A stretch of DNA of 64,000 nt from an uncultured Oscillospiraceae bacterium. GTDB taxonomy: Bacteria; Bacillota; Clostridia; Oscillospirales; Acutalibacteraceae. The notes under the pieces are model-generated. The model had not been told where the DNA came from, did not search any database, and worked only from the letters and a program-made list of their open reading frames with translations. This document shows positions 16,788 through 26,338 of this stretch, piece by piece. The stretch covers positions 20,290 through 84,289 of the forward strand of contig UQQR01000005.1 in NCBI GenBank assembly GCA_900543215.1, given 5' to 3'. The position numbers and the translations under genes were made by a program. Each line of letters begins with the position of its first letter. Within the stretch, counting starts at the first letter, position 1.

Positions 16788-18548
16788 GTGAAATATCTTA
16801 AAAATTCTTGTTGGCTTTTAGCCTTACTATGGAAACAAAATAAACCTATTTATTTTTGCTTTATTTCAGAAATACTATTAAATGTATTGCTGAATACAAT
16901 AGGAATTGCAATCATTAATTATTTAATACAATATCTTTCCGACAGTGAATATCAATCGGCATTTATAGCGGTGCTGATTTTATGCTTAAGCACTCTTGTT
17001 CTAAATACATTAGTATCATTTCTTCAATACAAAAAACAGGGCTATTTAAACTCGTTTAATGTGTTTATAAAATGTATGCTGACAGACAGCACACTATCCA
17101 CAAATTTCGATAACTTTGAAAAATGCGATTTCAGAGAACAGTATCAATTTGCAACAAAATGCGTCACAAGCGGTAATATTCAAAATATAATTAATGCAGT
17201 GTGCAGCTTTGTTACATATATTCTATCGTTTATTACGCTTTCTTCAATCATTTCATATGTTGTGTGGTGGTTGTGGATTATTATTCTTTCAAGCACTATT
17301 ATTAATATAATTTGTGAATTTCATCGTGCAAACATTAATTTTGAAAGCGAGAAATCTCAAAACAGCGTTGAAATTAAAATGCTGTATTCGAGAGATCGAC
17401 TTACTTGGAAATTATTTGCCAAAGAAGTAAGACTGTTTGATATGTTCTCGTATGTTTCTAATCAAGTAAATAAGTATATTAATTTATTGTCAAAATTGCA
17501 GGACAAGCGAGCTAATAAAATCTTTAAAGCTTTATGGTGGACATATTTGTTTAACGGTATTTTAATGTTGGCGGTATATCTTTATGTTTCGTATAAATGC
17601 TATACTGGGGTATTTGAATTATCGCAGTTTTCAACTCTTATTTTATCAATTTTATCTATAAATCAAATGGCTTCCGGTATTTCTGGCAGTATTCTTTCGA
17701 TAAAGGAAAACGGTCTTTACATAAGCACATTTATTGATTTTATCAATAACCATAAGCAAAGTGACGAAACAAGCAGAATTGATAAGTGCAGGTTTAATAC
17801 TATCAGTTTCGAAGATGTTAGCTTTAAATATGACGGTGAAAATAATTTTGCATTAAAAAATATATCTTTGACTCTTTCGGCGGGTAAAAAGTACGGAATT
17901 GTCGGCAAAAACGGCTCAGGTAAGACCACTTTCACCAATTTATTGATGGGACTTTATTCGCCGACCGAGGGTGTTGTAAAAGTTGACGGAAAAAACATCA
18001 GCGAAATAAATCCTAATGAGTATATGAAGTATTTTTCGCCTATTTTTCAAAATTATAATATGTATGCCTATGATGTGAAAGAAAATATATCTATGAATGC
18101 TTGCTATGACATTTCAAGGGTGTGCAATTTGTTAAACAAGGTTAATTTTGCTGATAATGACTGCACTCAGTTTGCTGATAAGTTTATAACAAAAGAGTAT
18201 TCGCCGGACGGAATAGAATTTTCCGGCGGTCAGGAACAAAAAATCGCCATTGCCCGTGCATTATATAAAGATGCACCTATCTTTGTTTTGGACGAACCAT
18301 CTTCTGCTCTTTCTCCTAAAAGTGAGTTGGAGCTTTATGAATTGGTTAATAAGCAGCTAAAGGATAAAACAACATTTTTCGTTTCACACAGAATGGCAAG
18401 CTGTATATTATGCGATGAAATTTTAGTATTCGATAACGGCGAAATTGTGGAAAAAGGCAGTCACAGCGAGCTTATGTCAAATAACGGATTGTACCACAAG
18501 ATGTTCACATCGCAAAGGAAGCTGTTTTCAGAGGTGAGAGAATCATGA
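16788..18548 (+). CDS. ABC half-transporter, peptide-export type (first of pair)
   Basis: 586 residues: an N-terminal membrane domain (about six helices, residues 15-310) fused to an ATPase. Walker A GKNGSGKTTF (near 376), signature FSGGQEQKIAIARAL, Walker B IFVLDEPSSAL and H-loop SHRMAS are intact. There is no C39 leader-peptidase domain. GTG at 16788 follows TAGGAGGAACCT, which begins at the very edge of IS256 copy 1, so the native promoter has probably been lost or replaced. The sequence is much more AT-rich than the host genes. The stop overlaps the next start (ATGA). Confidence 0.85.
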   Translation: MKYLKNSCWLLALLWKQNKPIYFCFISEILLNVLLNTIGIAIINYLIQYLSDSEYQSAFIAVLILCLSTLVLNTLVSFLQYKKQGYLNSFNVFIKCMLTDSTLSTNFDNFEKCDFREQYQFATKCVTSGNIQNIINAVCSFVTYILSFITLSSIISYVVWWLWIIILSSTIINIICEFHRANINFESEKSQNSVEIKMLYSRDRLTWKLFAKEVRLFDMFSYVSNQVNKYINLLSKLQDKRANKIFKALWWTYLFNGILMLAVYLYVSYKCYTGVFELSQFSTLILSILSINQMASGISGSILSIKENGLYISTFIDFINNHKQSDETSRIDKCRFNTISFEDVSFKYDGENNFALKNISLTLSAGKKYGIVGKNGSGKTTFTNLLMGLYSPTEGVVKVDGKNISEINPNEYMKYFSPIFQNYNMYAYDVKENISMNACYDISRVCNLLNKVNFADNDCTQFADKFITKEYSPDGIEFSGGQEQKIAIARALYKDAPIFVLDEPSSALSPKSELELYELVNKQLKDKTTFFVSHRMASCILCDEILVFDNGEIVEKGSHSELMSNNGLYHKMFTSQRKLFSEVRES

Positions 18549-20341
18549 AAAAACCTACTTTGTTTAAAAATACTTTTAAGCTTTTTAAATTGTCCTGTAA
18601 GCTTTCGCCAAAAAATGTTTTGTTTACGATACTTTCAACAGTAATCACAACCGCCAAAGATATTTTGGGAGTTTTGGCGCCCGCTTTTCTGATAGATGTT
18701 TTGACCAAAAGCAACAGTTTTTCACTTCCGGCAATGATAATAATCTTTTTTTGTGTGATCATTTCCGTCGCTAATATGACTACCAAGTATTTTAGTTTGA
18801 AGCTGACTTCGCTCGGATACGCAATGAACAACAGAGGTGCTTTGAAAATCGGTCAAAAAGGTATGAGGCTTGATTATAAGTGCTGGGATGTTCCCGATTA
18901 TATGGAGAACAACTTTAGAGCGGTGCAAGGCTCTTGGATCTTTATGGGCATTACAGACGCTTTTTTTGAAAAGCTTCTTTCGGGCTTAATTTCGTTTGTA
19001 ACTATCAGCTATATCATAATGCAGGTAGATATATTTGTACTTCTGATTATTCTTTTATTGGTTGTAGTAAGCATTTTTCTTGACAAAAAATGCGCCAAAA
19101 GAATACATAAAATTGATCAGCATGAGGCAGTTGCCACAAAGAAAAAGCATTATGATGAAAGTGTATTGTTCGATATAAAATACGGAAAAGAAATTCGTAC
19201 ATATAATGCAAAGGATTTTTTCAAGCAGAAGTTTCAAAAATCCTCAGATGAAGTATTGAATTTTGAAAATAAGAAAAATAAGAATTCAATGATATTTTCA
19301 ATACTTAATTATTTGGTTATCTTTTTGCAGTCTGTAACAGTATATTTGACCGCTGTTTTTAGATACGCTTCGGGCAAAATGGCAATAAGCTATTTCTTAG
19401 TATATTATGGTGCTGTAATTAAGCTTAAAGATGCACTTTGTGCAATATTTGAATTTTATGCGGATATATCCGAGATTGAAGAATATTACATTGATATAAA
19501 TAATTATCTTAATACACAAGAGTCAATGAATACTGGGAAATTAACATTGTTTGAAAATAACAGCTCTTTTTGTATTGAATTTAAAAATGTGTATTTTAAA
19601 TATCCGACTACCGAGAAATATATATTGAAAAATATCAGTTTTAAGTTGACTGGCAATGATAAGCTTTGTATCGTGGGAGAAAACGGAAGCGGAAAAACAA
19701 CGCTTATTAAGCTTCTACTAAGGCTATATGATCCGACAAGCGGCGAAATCTTATTAAACGGAAATAATATCAAAGAATATGATTATCAGCACTATCTGTC
19801 TGTTGTTGCACCTGTTTTTCAGGATTTTCAGCTTCACGCTTTCACTCTGCGTGAAAATATCTCGTTTTTGGATAAACAAAACGATGAAAAAATATTTGTT
19901 CTACTGGAAATGCTGGAAATGAAGGAAAAGGTTGAAAGCTTAGAAGATGGCCTTGACAGTATGGTTACAAAACAATTGGACGAAAACGGCACAGATTTTT
20001 CAGGCGGCGAAAAACAGAAAATCGCAATGATTAGAGCTGGCTTTAAAGACAGCAGATTAGTTGTTTTAGATGAGCCCACTTCAAATATTGATCCGTTAGC
20101 TGAAATTAAGTTTTATGAAAAAATCAATGAGGTTTTTAATAATAAGCCGATTGTATTTGTTTCCCACAGAATGACAAGTGCTAAAATTTCAGATTACATC
20201 ATCGTAATGGATAACGGAGAAATAATTGAAAGTGGACGCTTTCCAGATTTGTTAAATCAAAACGGTACATTTTCAACAATGTATAAAGCACAAGCGAACT
20301 TATACAAAGACAAGGGGGATTTGAATGCAAAAACAGTTTAA
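18545..20341 (+). CDS. ABC half-transporter, peptide-export type (second of pair)
   Basis: 598 residues with the same layout as its neighbour: membrane domain, then ATPase with GENGSGKTTLIKLL (near 378), FSGGEKQKIAMIRA, LVVLDEPTSNIDP and SHRMTS. The two proteins differ strongly, suggesting a heterodimeric exporter. It overlaps the upstream gene by 4 bases and the downstream peptidase by 17 bases, so all three are translationally coupled. The substrate is unknown; the linked protease points to a processed peptide. Confidence 0.85.
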   Translation: MKKPTLFKNTFKLFKLSCKLSPKNVLFTILSTVITTAKDILGVLAPAFLIDVLTKSNSFSLPAMIIIFFCVIISVANMTTKYFSLKLTSLGYAMNNRGALKIGQKGMRLDYKCWDVPDYMENNFRAVQGSWIFMGITDAFFEKLLSGLISFVTISYIIMQVDIFVLLIILLLVVVSIFLDKKCAKRIHKIDQHEAVATKKKHYDESVLFDIKYGKEIRTYNAKDFFKQKFQKSSDEVLNFENKKNKNSMIFSILNYLVIFLQSVTVYLTAVFRYASGKMAISYFLVYYGAVIKLKDALCAIFEFYADISEIEEYYIDINNYLNTQESMNTGKLTLFENNSSFCIEFKNVYFKYPTTEKYILKNISFKLTGNDKLCIVGENGSGKTTLIKLLLRLYDPTSGEILLNGNNIKEYDYQHYLSVVAPVFQDFQLHAFTLRENISFLDKQNDEKIFVLLEMLEMKEKVESLEDGLDSMVTKQLDENGTDFSGGEKQKIAMIRAGFKDSRLVVLDEPTSNIDPLAEIKFYEKINEVFNNKPIVFVSHRMTSAKISDYIIVMDNGEIIESGRFPDLLNQNGTFSTMYKAQANLYKDKGDLNAKTV

Positions 20342-21026
20342 GCCCGTTATTGCAATTATTGATTCCGGAATGTCATCTTTAAATAATTGCTTGAAAAAAG
20401 ATCTATTTATAAATTATTTAGGAAATGACTTTTGCTTTTGCAATGGACAAACGGATGAAGAGGGTCACGGAACTACTATTAACAAAATAATAAGGTGGCA
20501 TAATGAAGATGCAACTTTGATTAATATAAAATTGTTGCAACAAGACGAAGTCATTATGATTAACGACTTGATTGCTGCACTGCAGTATGTTTATGATAAT
20601 ATTGATTGTAATATTATAAATATCAGTATGTCATATAATGTAATAGAGGATTTTTCGCTTAAAAGAAATTTAGAAGATATATGTAATCGTTTGGCAAATA
20701 AAAACATGATAATTGTTGCTGCGTTTGATAATCTTGGCTCAATTTCATATCCAGCAGCATTCAAATCTGTTATTGGAGTTACGAGCGGCGAGTATTGCAA
20801 AAGAAACAATGATGTTGAATATGTTTATAATGACATTGTCAATATTTGTGGAAAAGGAAACAACCAAATTATCTCAATAAACAAAGATCGAGTTAATTTA
20901 GTTTCAGGCAATAGTTTAGCTTGTGCACATGTTTCTGGGATAATTTCAACAATTCTAAATGAAAACGATAATACCGATTGTATACTAAAAAAGCTAGAAC
21001 GAATGGCTATTTTCAAACATGATTGA
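20325..21026 (+). CDS. Cytoplasmic S8 (subtilisin-like) peptidase
   Basis: 233 residues containing a minimal subtilase domain: Asp13 in AIIDSG, His48 in EGHGT, oxyanion Asn136 in FDNLG and Ser197 in SGNSLACAHVSG. There is no signal peptide and no propeptide, so it should act inside the cell, like LanP-type leader peptidases of some lantibiotic clusters. GGGGGAT precedes the ATG. The stop codon lies directly at the left end of IS256 copy 2, so the last few residues may have been altered by the insertion. AT-rich, same operon as the two ABC genes. Confidence 0.8.
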   Translation: MQKQFKPVIAIIDSGMSSLNNCLKKDLFINYLGNDFCFCNGQTDEEGHGTTINKIIRWHNEDATLINIKLLQQDEVIMINDLIAALQYVYDNIDCNIINISMSYNVIEDFSLKRNLEDICNRLANKNMIIVAAFDNLGSISYPAAFKSVIGVTSGEYCKRNNDVEYVYNDIVNICGKGNNQIISINKDRVNLVSGNSLACAHVSGIISTILNENDNTDCILKKLERMAIFKHD

Positions 21027-21096
21027 GTCTTCTTTAGATATTGTGTAAACCTCCGAGATGGTATAAAATAGAAATAACAAATCGGAGGTTAAAATT

Positions 21097-22619
21097 ATGC
21101 CAAGGTACAAAGACAGCCCGGAGGTACGGGCAGCAAAACAGGAACGGAGAGAGAAATTGCGGGAGTTGCTCGCGCTGATGGAGGTAGAGGATGTCCGAGA
21201 CCTGAAATCCGTATTTAAGGAAATGGTCGGCGAGGTTCTCGAAAACGGACTTGAAGCGGAGCTTGACGATAAGCTAGGTTAGACAATACAATCAGGATAC
21301 AATACTTTTTTGAAGAAACGGCGCCGTTATCGGCATTGTTGCCCTCCGCTCACAATACGTCAGTATTCTTCGGTCAGGCGCCGCGCCGATAAACAGCACC
21401 GTTTTTTTACAAAATCCCTGACCCATAGCGAGAAAATTTTTTTGTTTATGAAGTCGAGGAATGCAGGCATACCGGCGTATTTCAAATGACGAGGCAATAT
21501 AAACAGATAAATTTTCCGCTATGGGAAGCATTGTACCCTGATTGTATTGTCTACACCAAGTACGATTACCGAAATAAAGACACCGACAACAGCCGAAACG
21601 GTCATAGCGTAAAGACTGTTAAAACAAGTGCGGGCGAAGTGGAAATAGCCGTTCCGCGAGACAGGAAATCCGAATTTGAACCGCCGATCATCAGGAAAAA
21701 CGAAACATCAATAAGCTGGGATATTGAAGAAAAGATCATTTCAATGTACGCCAAAGGTATGACCACCAACGATATTTCGGCACATATTGAGGATATTTAC
21801 GGAATAGAGGTATCGGACAGTCTTGTAAGCCGAATAACGGATAAAATACTTCCGGTAGTGAAGGAATGGCAGCAGAGACCGCTTGAAGGCATCTATGCGG
21901 TAGTTTTTATGGACGCAATTCATTACAATGTACGCTGTGAGGGCAGAATTGTAAAGAAAGCCGTATACATAGCAATCGGCATAAATATGGACGGGAAGAA
22001 AGATGTTCTCGGTATGTATGTCGGGGAGAATGAAAGCGCAAGGTATTGGCTTTCAATACTTAACGGGCTGAAAAACAGAGGTGTTGAGGATATTTTAATT
22101 GCCTGTGTCGACGGCCTTACGGGTTTCCCCGAGGCAATATCCGCCGTATATCCGAAAACCGAAGTACAGCAATGTATTATACATTAAATCCGTAACAGCA
22201 CAAAGTATGTTTCATACAAGGATATTAAAGCTCTAATGGCGGATTTAAAGGAGGTTTACGCCGCCGTAGACGAGGAAACGGCGCTTTACGAATTAGAGCA
22301 GTTTGCGGCCAAATGGGACTCAAAATATCCTAAAATTTCGGCTTCATGGAAGGCTCATTGGTTTGAACTTTCAACCTATTTTAAGTATCCGCAATCGGTA
22401 AGAACGCTGATCTACACCACCAATTCCATTGAAAATTTTAACAGGCAGCTGCGGAAGGTTTCAAAAAACAGGTCGGTATTCCCGAACGATGACAGCCTGC
22501 TTAAAATGCTCTACTTGGCTCAGGTAGACATTACAAGAAAATGGACCGGCAGACGCAGGGACCAAAGTGAGATTCATTCTCAGCTTGAAATATTCTTTGC
22601 CGACAGACTGCCGGAGTAG
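21097..22619 (+). pseudogene. IS256-family transposase, disrupted (copy 2)
   Basis: Carries exactly the same two lesions as copy 1: the TA-flanked 270-base insert after ELDDKLG and the TAA at 22185-22187 in place of Gln before IRNST. Shared lesions show that both copies descend from one already dead element. Confidence 0.9.
21282..21551. mobile_element. MITE-like insert with TA target duplication (copy 2)
   Basis: Identical in position, ends and TA duplication to the insert at 15255-15524. Confidence 0.8.
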
Positions 22620-22812
22620 CAGAAATTCACAGCCATGTAAAGGGTAAAATGAACGGCTGCCACGACAGCCGCCCTTGACATGCCTTGCTCTTTCTGCTAT
22701 TATGCAAATATGGCGTGCAAGCCGATTTTCGCCTTTCACGCCATCTATCACTTTGCTTTTTTATACCGTAATTTGGACTTTACACATAATTTGAAGAAGA
22801 ACCATAAAAATA

Positions 22813-22875
22813 CCCACTGGATGCGGCGGTTATTCACGTAACCTTGCCTCAACATCCAGTGGGAATTTTTTATTT
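22813..22875 (-). terminator. Branched hairpin terminator
   Basis: CCCACTGGATG / CATCCAGTGGG (22813-22823 / 22853-22863) enclosing GGTTA-TTCACG-TAACC. T-tracts lie on both sides, so it could stop transcription from the genes to its right and read-through from the left. A further inverted repeat (GTAGCCGTTT ... AAACGGCCTAC) follows at about 22886-22913. Confidence 0.65.
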
Positions 22876-22950
22876 TGGCTTTGTAGCCGTTTGTTTTATC
22901 TAAAACGGCCTACAGGTCAATAAAACTATTTCTGTTCGATTGTACGGCAA

Positions 22951-23568
22951 TCAAATCTCATCATATTCTTGAGAAAGTTTTCTATCCTTTAAAGTTACTT
23001 CAATTTTCGAAAGGATCTTAGCAGGATCTAAATCCTTATGATCGCTTGATAATTGCAGCTTTTCAGGTTTAATAAAATACTGCGTTTTACCATCAGTACC
23101 TTTATGACCTATATAAATTACCACAATAGTATCCCCATCTTTATCGGTTTTAACTTCTGTTTTAATCCAATAATCAGACTCTGGCTTTTCTTTGGATTTA
23201 ATTTCAGGCACATACCAGTCGTCCAAGCGAATCAATTTAGCATCTTTAAACTCAGGAATATTAAGCATGCGCATACATTTGCTCTGTAAGCTCTTGAAAC
23301 TATCTATCGATATTTCTTCATTGCATTTAGGACACCAAAGCGTAGGTGCAATTTTATCGGAAACAAATTCAAGTTCTATTTCAGGGTGTTTTGTACAATG
23401 AAAGTGGATGCCATGTTGGTTGCAAAAATAATACTTGTGCCAATTTTCTTCGCGTTCAGTAAAGTTTGTGCAATCGCCGTGGAATAATTCACCACCATCA
23501 TATAAAGTGCATTTTCTGAAAGAAATATTATCATCCAATCGATATATAACTTTATTTTCACTACTCAT
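22951..23568 (-). CDS. Hypothetical protein with zinc-binding-type cysteines
   Basis: 205 residues, not recognised. Several His/Cys pairs in the first half (YFCNQHGIHFHCTKHPE and LWCPKCNEE near residue 78) suggest a zinc-binding region; the C-terminal half is charged and contains a beta-rich stretch (DGDTIVVIYIGHKG). AAGGAGAG precedes the ATG. It is the second gene after 23587-24567, 18 bases downstream. No similar gene is elsewhere in the window. Confidence 0.6.
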   Translation of the reverse strand: MSSENKVIYRLDDNISFRKCTLYDGGELFHGDCTNFTEREENWHKYYFCNQHGIHFHCTKHPEIELEFVSDKIAPTLWCPKCNEEISIDSFKSLQSKCMRMLNIPEFKDAKLIRLDDWYVPEIKSKEKPESDYWIKTEVKTDKDGDTIVVIYIGHKGTDGKTQYFIKPEKLQLSSDHKDLDPAKILSKIEVTLKDRKLSQEYDEI

Positions 23569-23586
23569 AAATTACTCTCCTTGTTT

Positions 23587-24567
23587 TTAATCATTAACCT
23601 CAATAATTTTCAATGCTTCTTCCGACGTTAATTCACCGCGCAGATATTTATCTCTTGCCTCAGTGGCAGCATCGCACCAAACATAAAAATCATCATAGGT
23701 GATGCCTTTGGGGGACATATATGTTTTACCTTCATTGCGCTCATAACGGCGGTACATTTTTCGCTTTTCTCTGTCGTATGCTTCTACAACTTTATCGGTC
23801 AGAACCATCTTTTTGTGTTTAAGACTCGGTGCCAGATCCTTACAAGTCTTATCATCTTTAAGAATGCGGTCACAATACTTGGTCGCCTTGTTGGTTTTGG
23901 GAACAAAATATCTACCGCAACATTCACATCTCACAATTTTGGGTTTTGTAGATAAGAACTGCATTAACAGGAAGATATAATAATCAGTCAAATTGCGGAA
24001 GAAATACCGTGCAGTCAGTTCTCCGTGGAAAGTCAGTTCTTGCTGTAGCATGATTTGTGAAAGAAAATACTGTGTACCTTCTTCGTCAAGGGTGTTGCCA
24101 GTATAAATGTTGTAAAACGTGTCGTTTACAAATAAATTGAAATCAACAATTGAACAAAGCACCATAGGAATTATGGTTTTTGTAGTCTCGATACATTCGA
24201 TAGAGCCGTCAAAGACGGGAACAGAATCCATAATCATAGTCTCGGAGAGCAAAGAAGCAATCGGTGAATTCTCTTCCAACTCCTTAATCAAACTCTCAGT
24301 AGTCGAAGTGAGCCGTTCAAAATTTTTCAAATCTTCTTTGTTGGGTTTATGCTTTCCCTCGGTTTTAATGTTATTTGCAAGTTCTTGGATTAAATCCACA
24401 ATCCTTGAATACGGCCAAAAATTCAATTCGGAGAACTCTATAATCTCATCCTTAATCGTGGTGACAGGTAGTTCCTGCTCACCCGATTCGGTGATGAGAT
24501 TTCTTTTTATTTGACCATCTTTTTCTAAGGTTACATACAGTCCAATTTGCTGGGGTATTATCTGCAT
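23587..24567 (-). CDS. DUF6076-like protein with a C-terminal zinc knuckle
   Basis: 326 residues. The C-terminal third shows RCECCGRYFVPKTNKATKYC ... KTCKD, a treble-clef-like cysteine pattern I associate with the DUF6076 group of clostridial proteins; the number is from memory and should be checked. The N-terminal 200 residues are acidic and helical with no recognised motif. The start at 24567 follows AAGGCGGTGAATTT. It is divergent from the mobilizable-element genes and probably cotranscribed with the Cys/His protein. Function unknown. Confidence 0.6.
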   Translation of the reverse strand: MQIIPQQIGLYVTLEKDGQIKRNLITESGEQELPVTTIKDEIIEFSELNFWPYSRIVDLIQELANNIKTEGKHKPNKEDLKNFERLTSTTESLIKELEENSPIASLLSETMIMDSVPVFDGSIECIETTKTIIPMVLCSIVDFNLFVNDTFYNIYTGNTLDEEGTQYFLSQIMLQQELTFHGELTARYFFRNLTDYYIFLLMQFLSTKPKIVRCECCGRYFVPKTNKATKYCDRILKDDKTCKDLAPSLKHKKMVLTDKVVEAYDREKRKMYRRYERNEGKTYMSPKGITYDDFYVWCDAATEARDKYLRGELTSEEALKIIEVND

Positions 24568-24616
24568 AAATTCACCGCCTTTTGTGTAAAAGTGAACTTT
24601 GTATATTTTTCTTCAA

Positions 24617-24641
24617 AACACCTTCTCACCCCGAAGGTGTT
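24617..24641. other. Hairpin in the divergent intergenic region
   Basis: AACACCTTC-TCACCCC-GAAGGTGTT, about 50 bases upstream of the 23587-24567 gene on its own strand. It may be an operator or a leader hairpin. Confidence 0.4.
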
Positions 24642-24649
24642 GTTTTCAT

Positions 24650-25134
24650 ATTAGAATTATATCACAGACAGGCAAAAAAGAAAAGTCTGACCTTACAATT
24701 GAATGACCTGCCGATAAGATATGCGGAGGCGGCCTTTGGCGATGACAGCAGTTTGCGGGAACTGTGCTGGGAGAGAAAGATGCACTGTGGTGTGTTCCGA
24801 AAGGACTCGGCGAGCGAAGGATCGTCTTCAACACTACACGGTCAAGAAAAGAGCGTAGGAACAACGTCGGGGAGAACAGGCTTAAATCTGCGGTGAAGCG
24901 AGGAAGGAATATGAACTTTCTCTTATAGGCAACAGTCGCCATCCGCAGTTGTGGGTGCAGCACTCCTTCGAGTTGGTGTGCTCACAGCGGGAACAAAAAA
25001 GTGTTCCTGCACAATATGAATATTGCTCCCACCTTTTAGGTGAGCGCAATAAAAATAAACTCATGAAAGGTGGGATGTATATGATTGTTTCAATTGAAAC
25101 CCCAATGCAAAAATCTACAGAAAGGAAAGAAAAA
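24650..25134. other. Intergenic stretch without a convincing gene
   Basis: About 480 bases before the AAA ATPase. Short open frames on both strands lack ribosome binding sites and family resemblance. Two small hairpins are visible (GGAAC...GTTCC near 24989-25006 and CTCCCACC...GGTGAG near 25027-25045). It may hold the promoter and replication or transfer signals of the mobilizable element, but nothing specific can be named. Confidence 0.4.
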
Positions 25135-26103
25135 ATGACAACCGAAAAAACACTATCCCTTGTTCGAATGTCGGATGTGCAGCTTCAAGAAGTCAGATGG
25201 CTATGGAAACCGTATATCCCATTCGGAAAACTGACCATCATCCAAGGTGACCCCGGCGAAGGTAAAACGACCTTTGCTCTACGGCTCGCCGCCGCTTGTT
25301 CTTCGGGCGTGGCTTTGCCCGGCATGGAAATTGCAGAACCCTTCAATGTGATTTATCAAACCGCCGAAGACGGACTCGGCGACACCATCAAGCCAAGGCT
25401 TATTGAAGCAGGTGCCGATGAAAGCAGAGTGCTGAATATCTGCGAGGACACCGATCCTCTTTCTCTGTCGGATGAAAGAATCGAACAGGCAATCAGGCAG
25501 ACCGATGCCAAGCTGATGATCCTCGACCCGATTCAAGGTTATATCGGTGAGCGCATTGATATTAATCGTGCCAACGAAATCCGCACCATTCTTAAAAAGG
25601 TTGCCGCCGTTGCCGAGCATACAGGATGCGCCATTATTATGGTCGGTCACCTTAATAAAGCTCAAGGCTCAAGCAGTGCCTACCGAGGACTTGGTTCAAT
25701 AGACTTCCGTGCAGCCGCAAGAAGTGTTCTGTTAGTGGGTCGGCTTCGCAAAGAACCGAATGTCCGAGTTATTGTTCACGATAAATCTTCGCTGACACCC
25801 GAAGGTAAATCCATCGCCTTCAACCTTGGTAATGAGGATGGTTTTTATTGGCTCGACGGTTACAGTGAAATATCCGCCGAAGAACTGCTCTGTGGTTTCT
25901 CTGCCGAAACCAAAACAGCGGTAGCAGAAGAACTGATCCGCAGTATGTTGGCTGACGGCAAAGAAGTTACGGCAGAGGAAATATTCAGAACCGCCGCCAA
26001 CAAAAACATTTCCCAGCGCACCGTTAATGAAGCCAAGAAAAACATTGACGGCATCAAAAGCCGAAAGGTTGGCAAAGGCTGGGCGTGGTCGATACCCGAA
26101 TAA
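25135..26103 (+). CDS. AAA family ATPase, RepA-like (RecA fold)
   Basis: 322 residues from ATG 25135, chosen because GAAAGGAAAGAAAAA precedes it; earlier in-frame starts (25063, 25078) are possible. Related proteins start just before SLVRMSDVQLQEVRWLWKPY, as here. Walker A is IIQGDPGEGKTTFALRLA (near 43), Walker B LMILDPIQGYIG, then MVGHLNKAQGSSSAYRGLGS. This is the RepA/AAA_25 type of hexameric helicase-like ATPase common in mobilizable elements and phages. The C-terminal 80 residues resemble a winged-helix DNA-binding end. Probably aids element replication. Confidence 0.8.
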   Translation: MTTEKTLSLVRMSDVQLQEVRWLWKPYIPFGKLTIIQGDPGEGKTTFALRLAAACSSGVALPGMEIAEPFNVIYQTAEDGLGDTIKPRLIEAGADESRVLNICEDTDPLSLSDERIEQAIRQTDAKLMILDPIQGYIGERIDINRANEIRTILKKVAAVAEHTGCAIIMVGHLNKAQGSSSAYRGLGSIDFRAAARSVLLVGRLRKEPNVRVIVHDKSSLTPEGKSIAFNLGNEDGFYWLDGYSEISAEELLCGFSAETKTAVAEELIRSMLADGKEVTAEEIFRTAANKNISQRTVNEAKKNIDGIKSRKVGKGWAWSIPE

Positions 26104-26218
26104 AGATTGCAACATTGCAGAGTGTCCTATCTGCATTGTTAAAAGTAGATGACAATGGGAGTCCTTTGCATTGTTGCATTCTTCTTTTTCTGCCGTATGG
26201 ATTACAGCAGTAACTATC

Positions 26219-26320
26219 GGTAGGGCGTTTATTGCGAGTTTCGCCTTTGTGTTACGTCCACCGATTTCGGCGGCCGCACCAAAGGCGGTCGGGCTAAGCC
26301 CATACCCCCTATATTTTTAA
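26219..26320. other. Candidate origin of transfer (oriT)
   Basis: The 235-base gap between the ATPase and mobC contains nested inverted repeats: CGCCTTT ... AAAGGCG, CCGATTTCGG and GGGCTTAGCCC-like pairing, followed by ATACCCCC. MOBP-type oriT sites usually lie just upstream of mobC with such repeats. The assignment rests on position and structure only. Confidence 0.35.
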
Positions 26321-26338
26321 GAAAGGACGGTTACAACG

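Larger units (their letters stand above)
21028..22802 (+). mobile_element. IS256-family element, copy 2 (inactive)
   Basis: Same length as copy 1 and apparently identical from the transposase start to the right end. The differences I see are confined to the first 70 bases: CCGAGATGG for CCAAGAAGG and TTAAAATT for TTATAATT, plus the flank. The two copies are in direct orientation and bracket a 4.25-kb cassette (16776-21027). Confidence 0.85.

Noticed and set aside
24582..24896. A 104-codon open frame before the AAA ATPase
   Set aside because: No ribosome binding site, starts inside the divergent promoter region, no recognisable motif and atypical composition.
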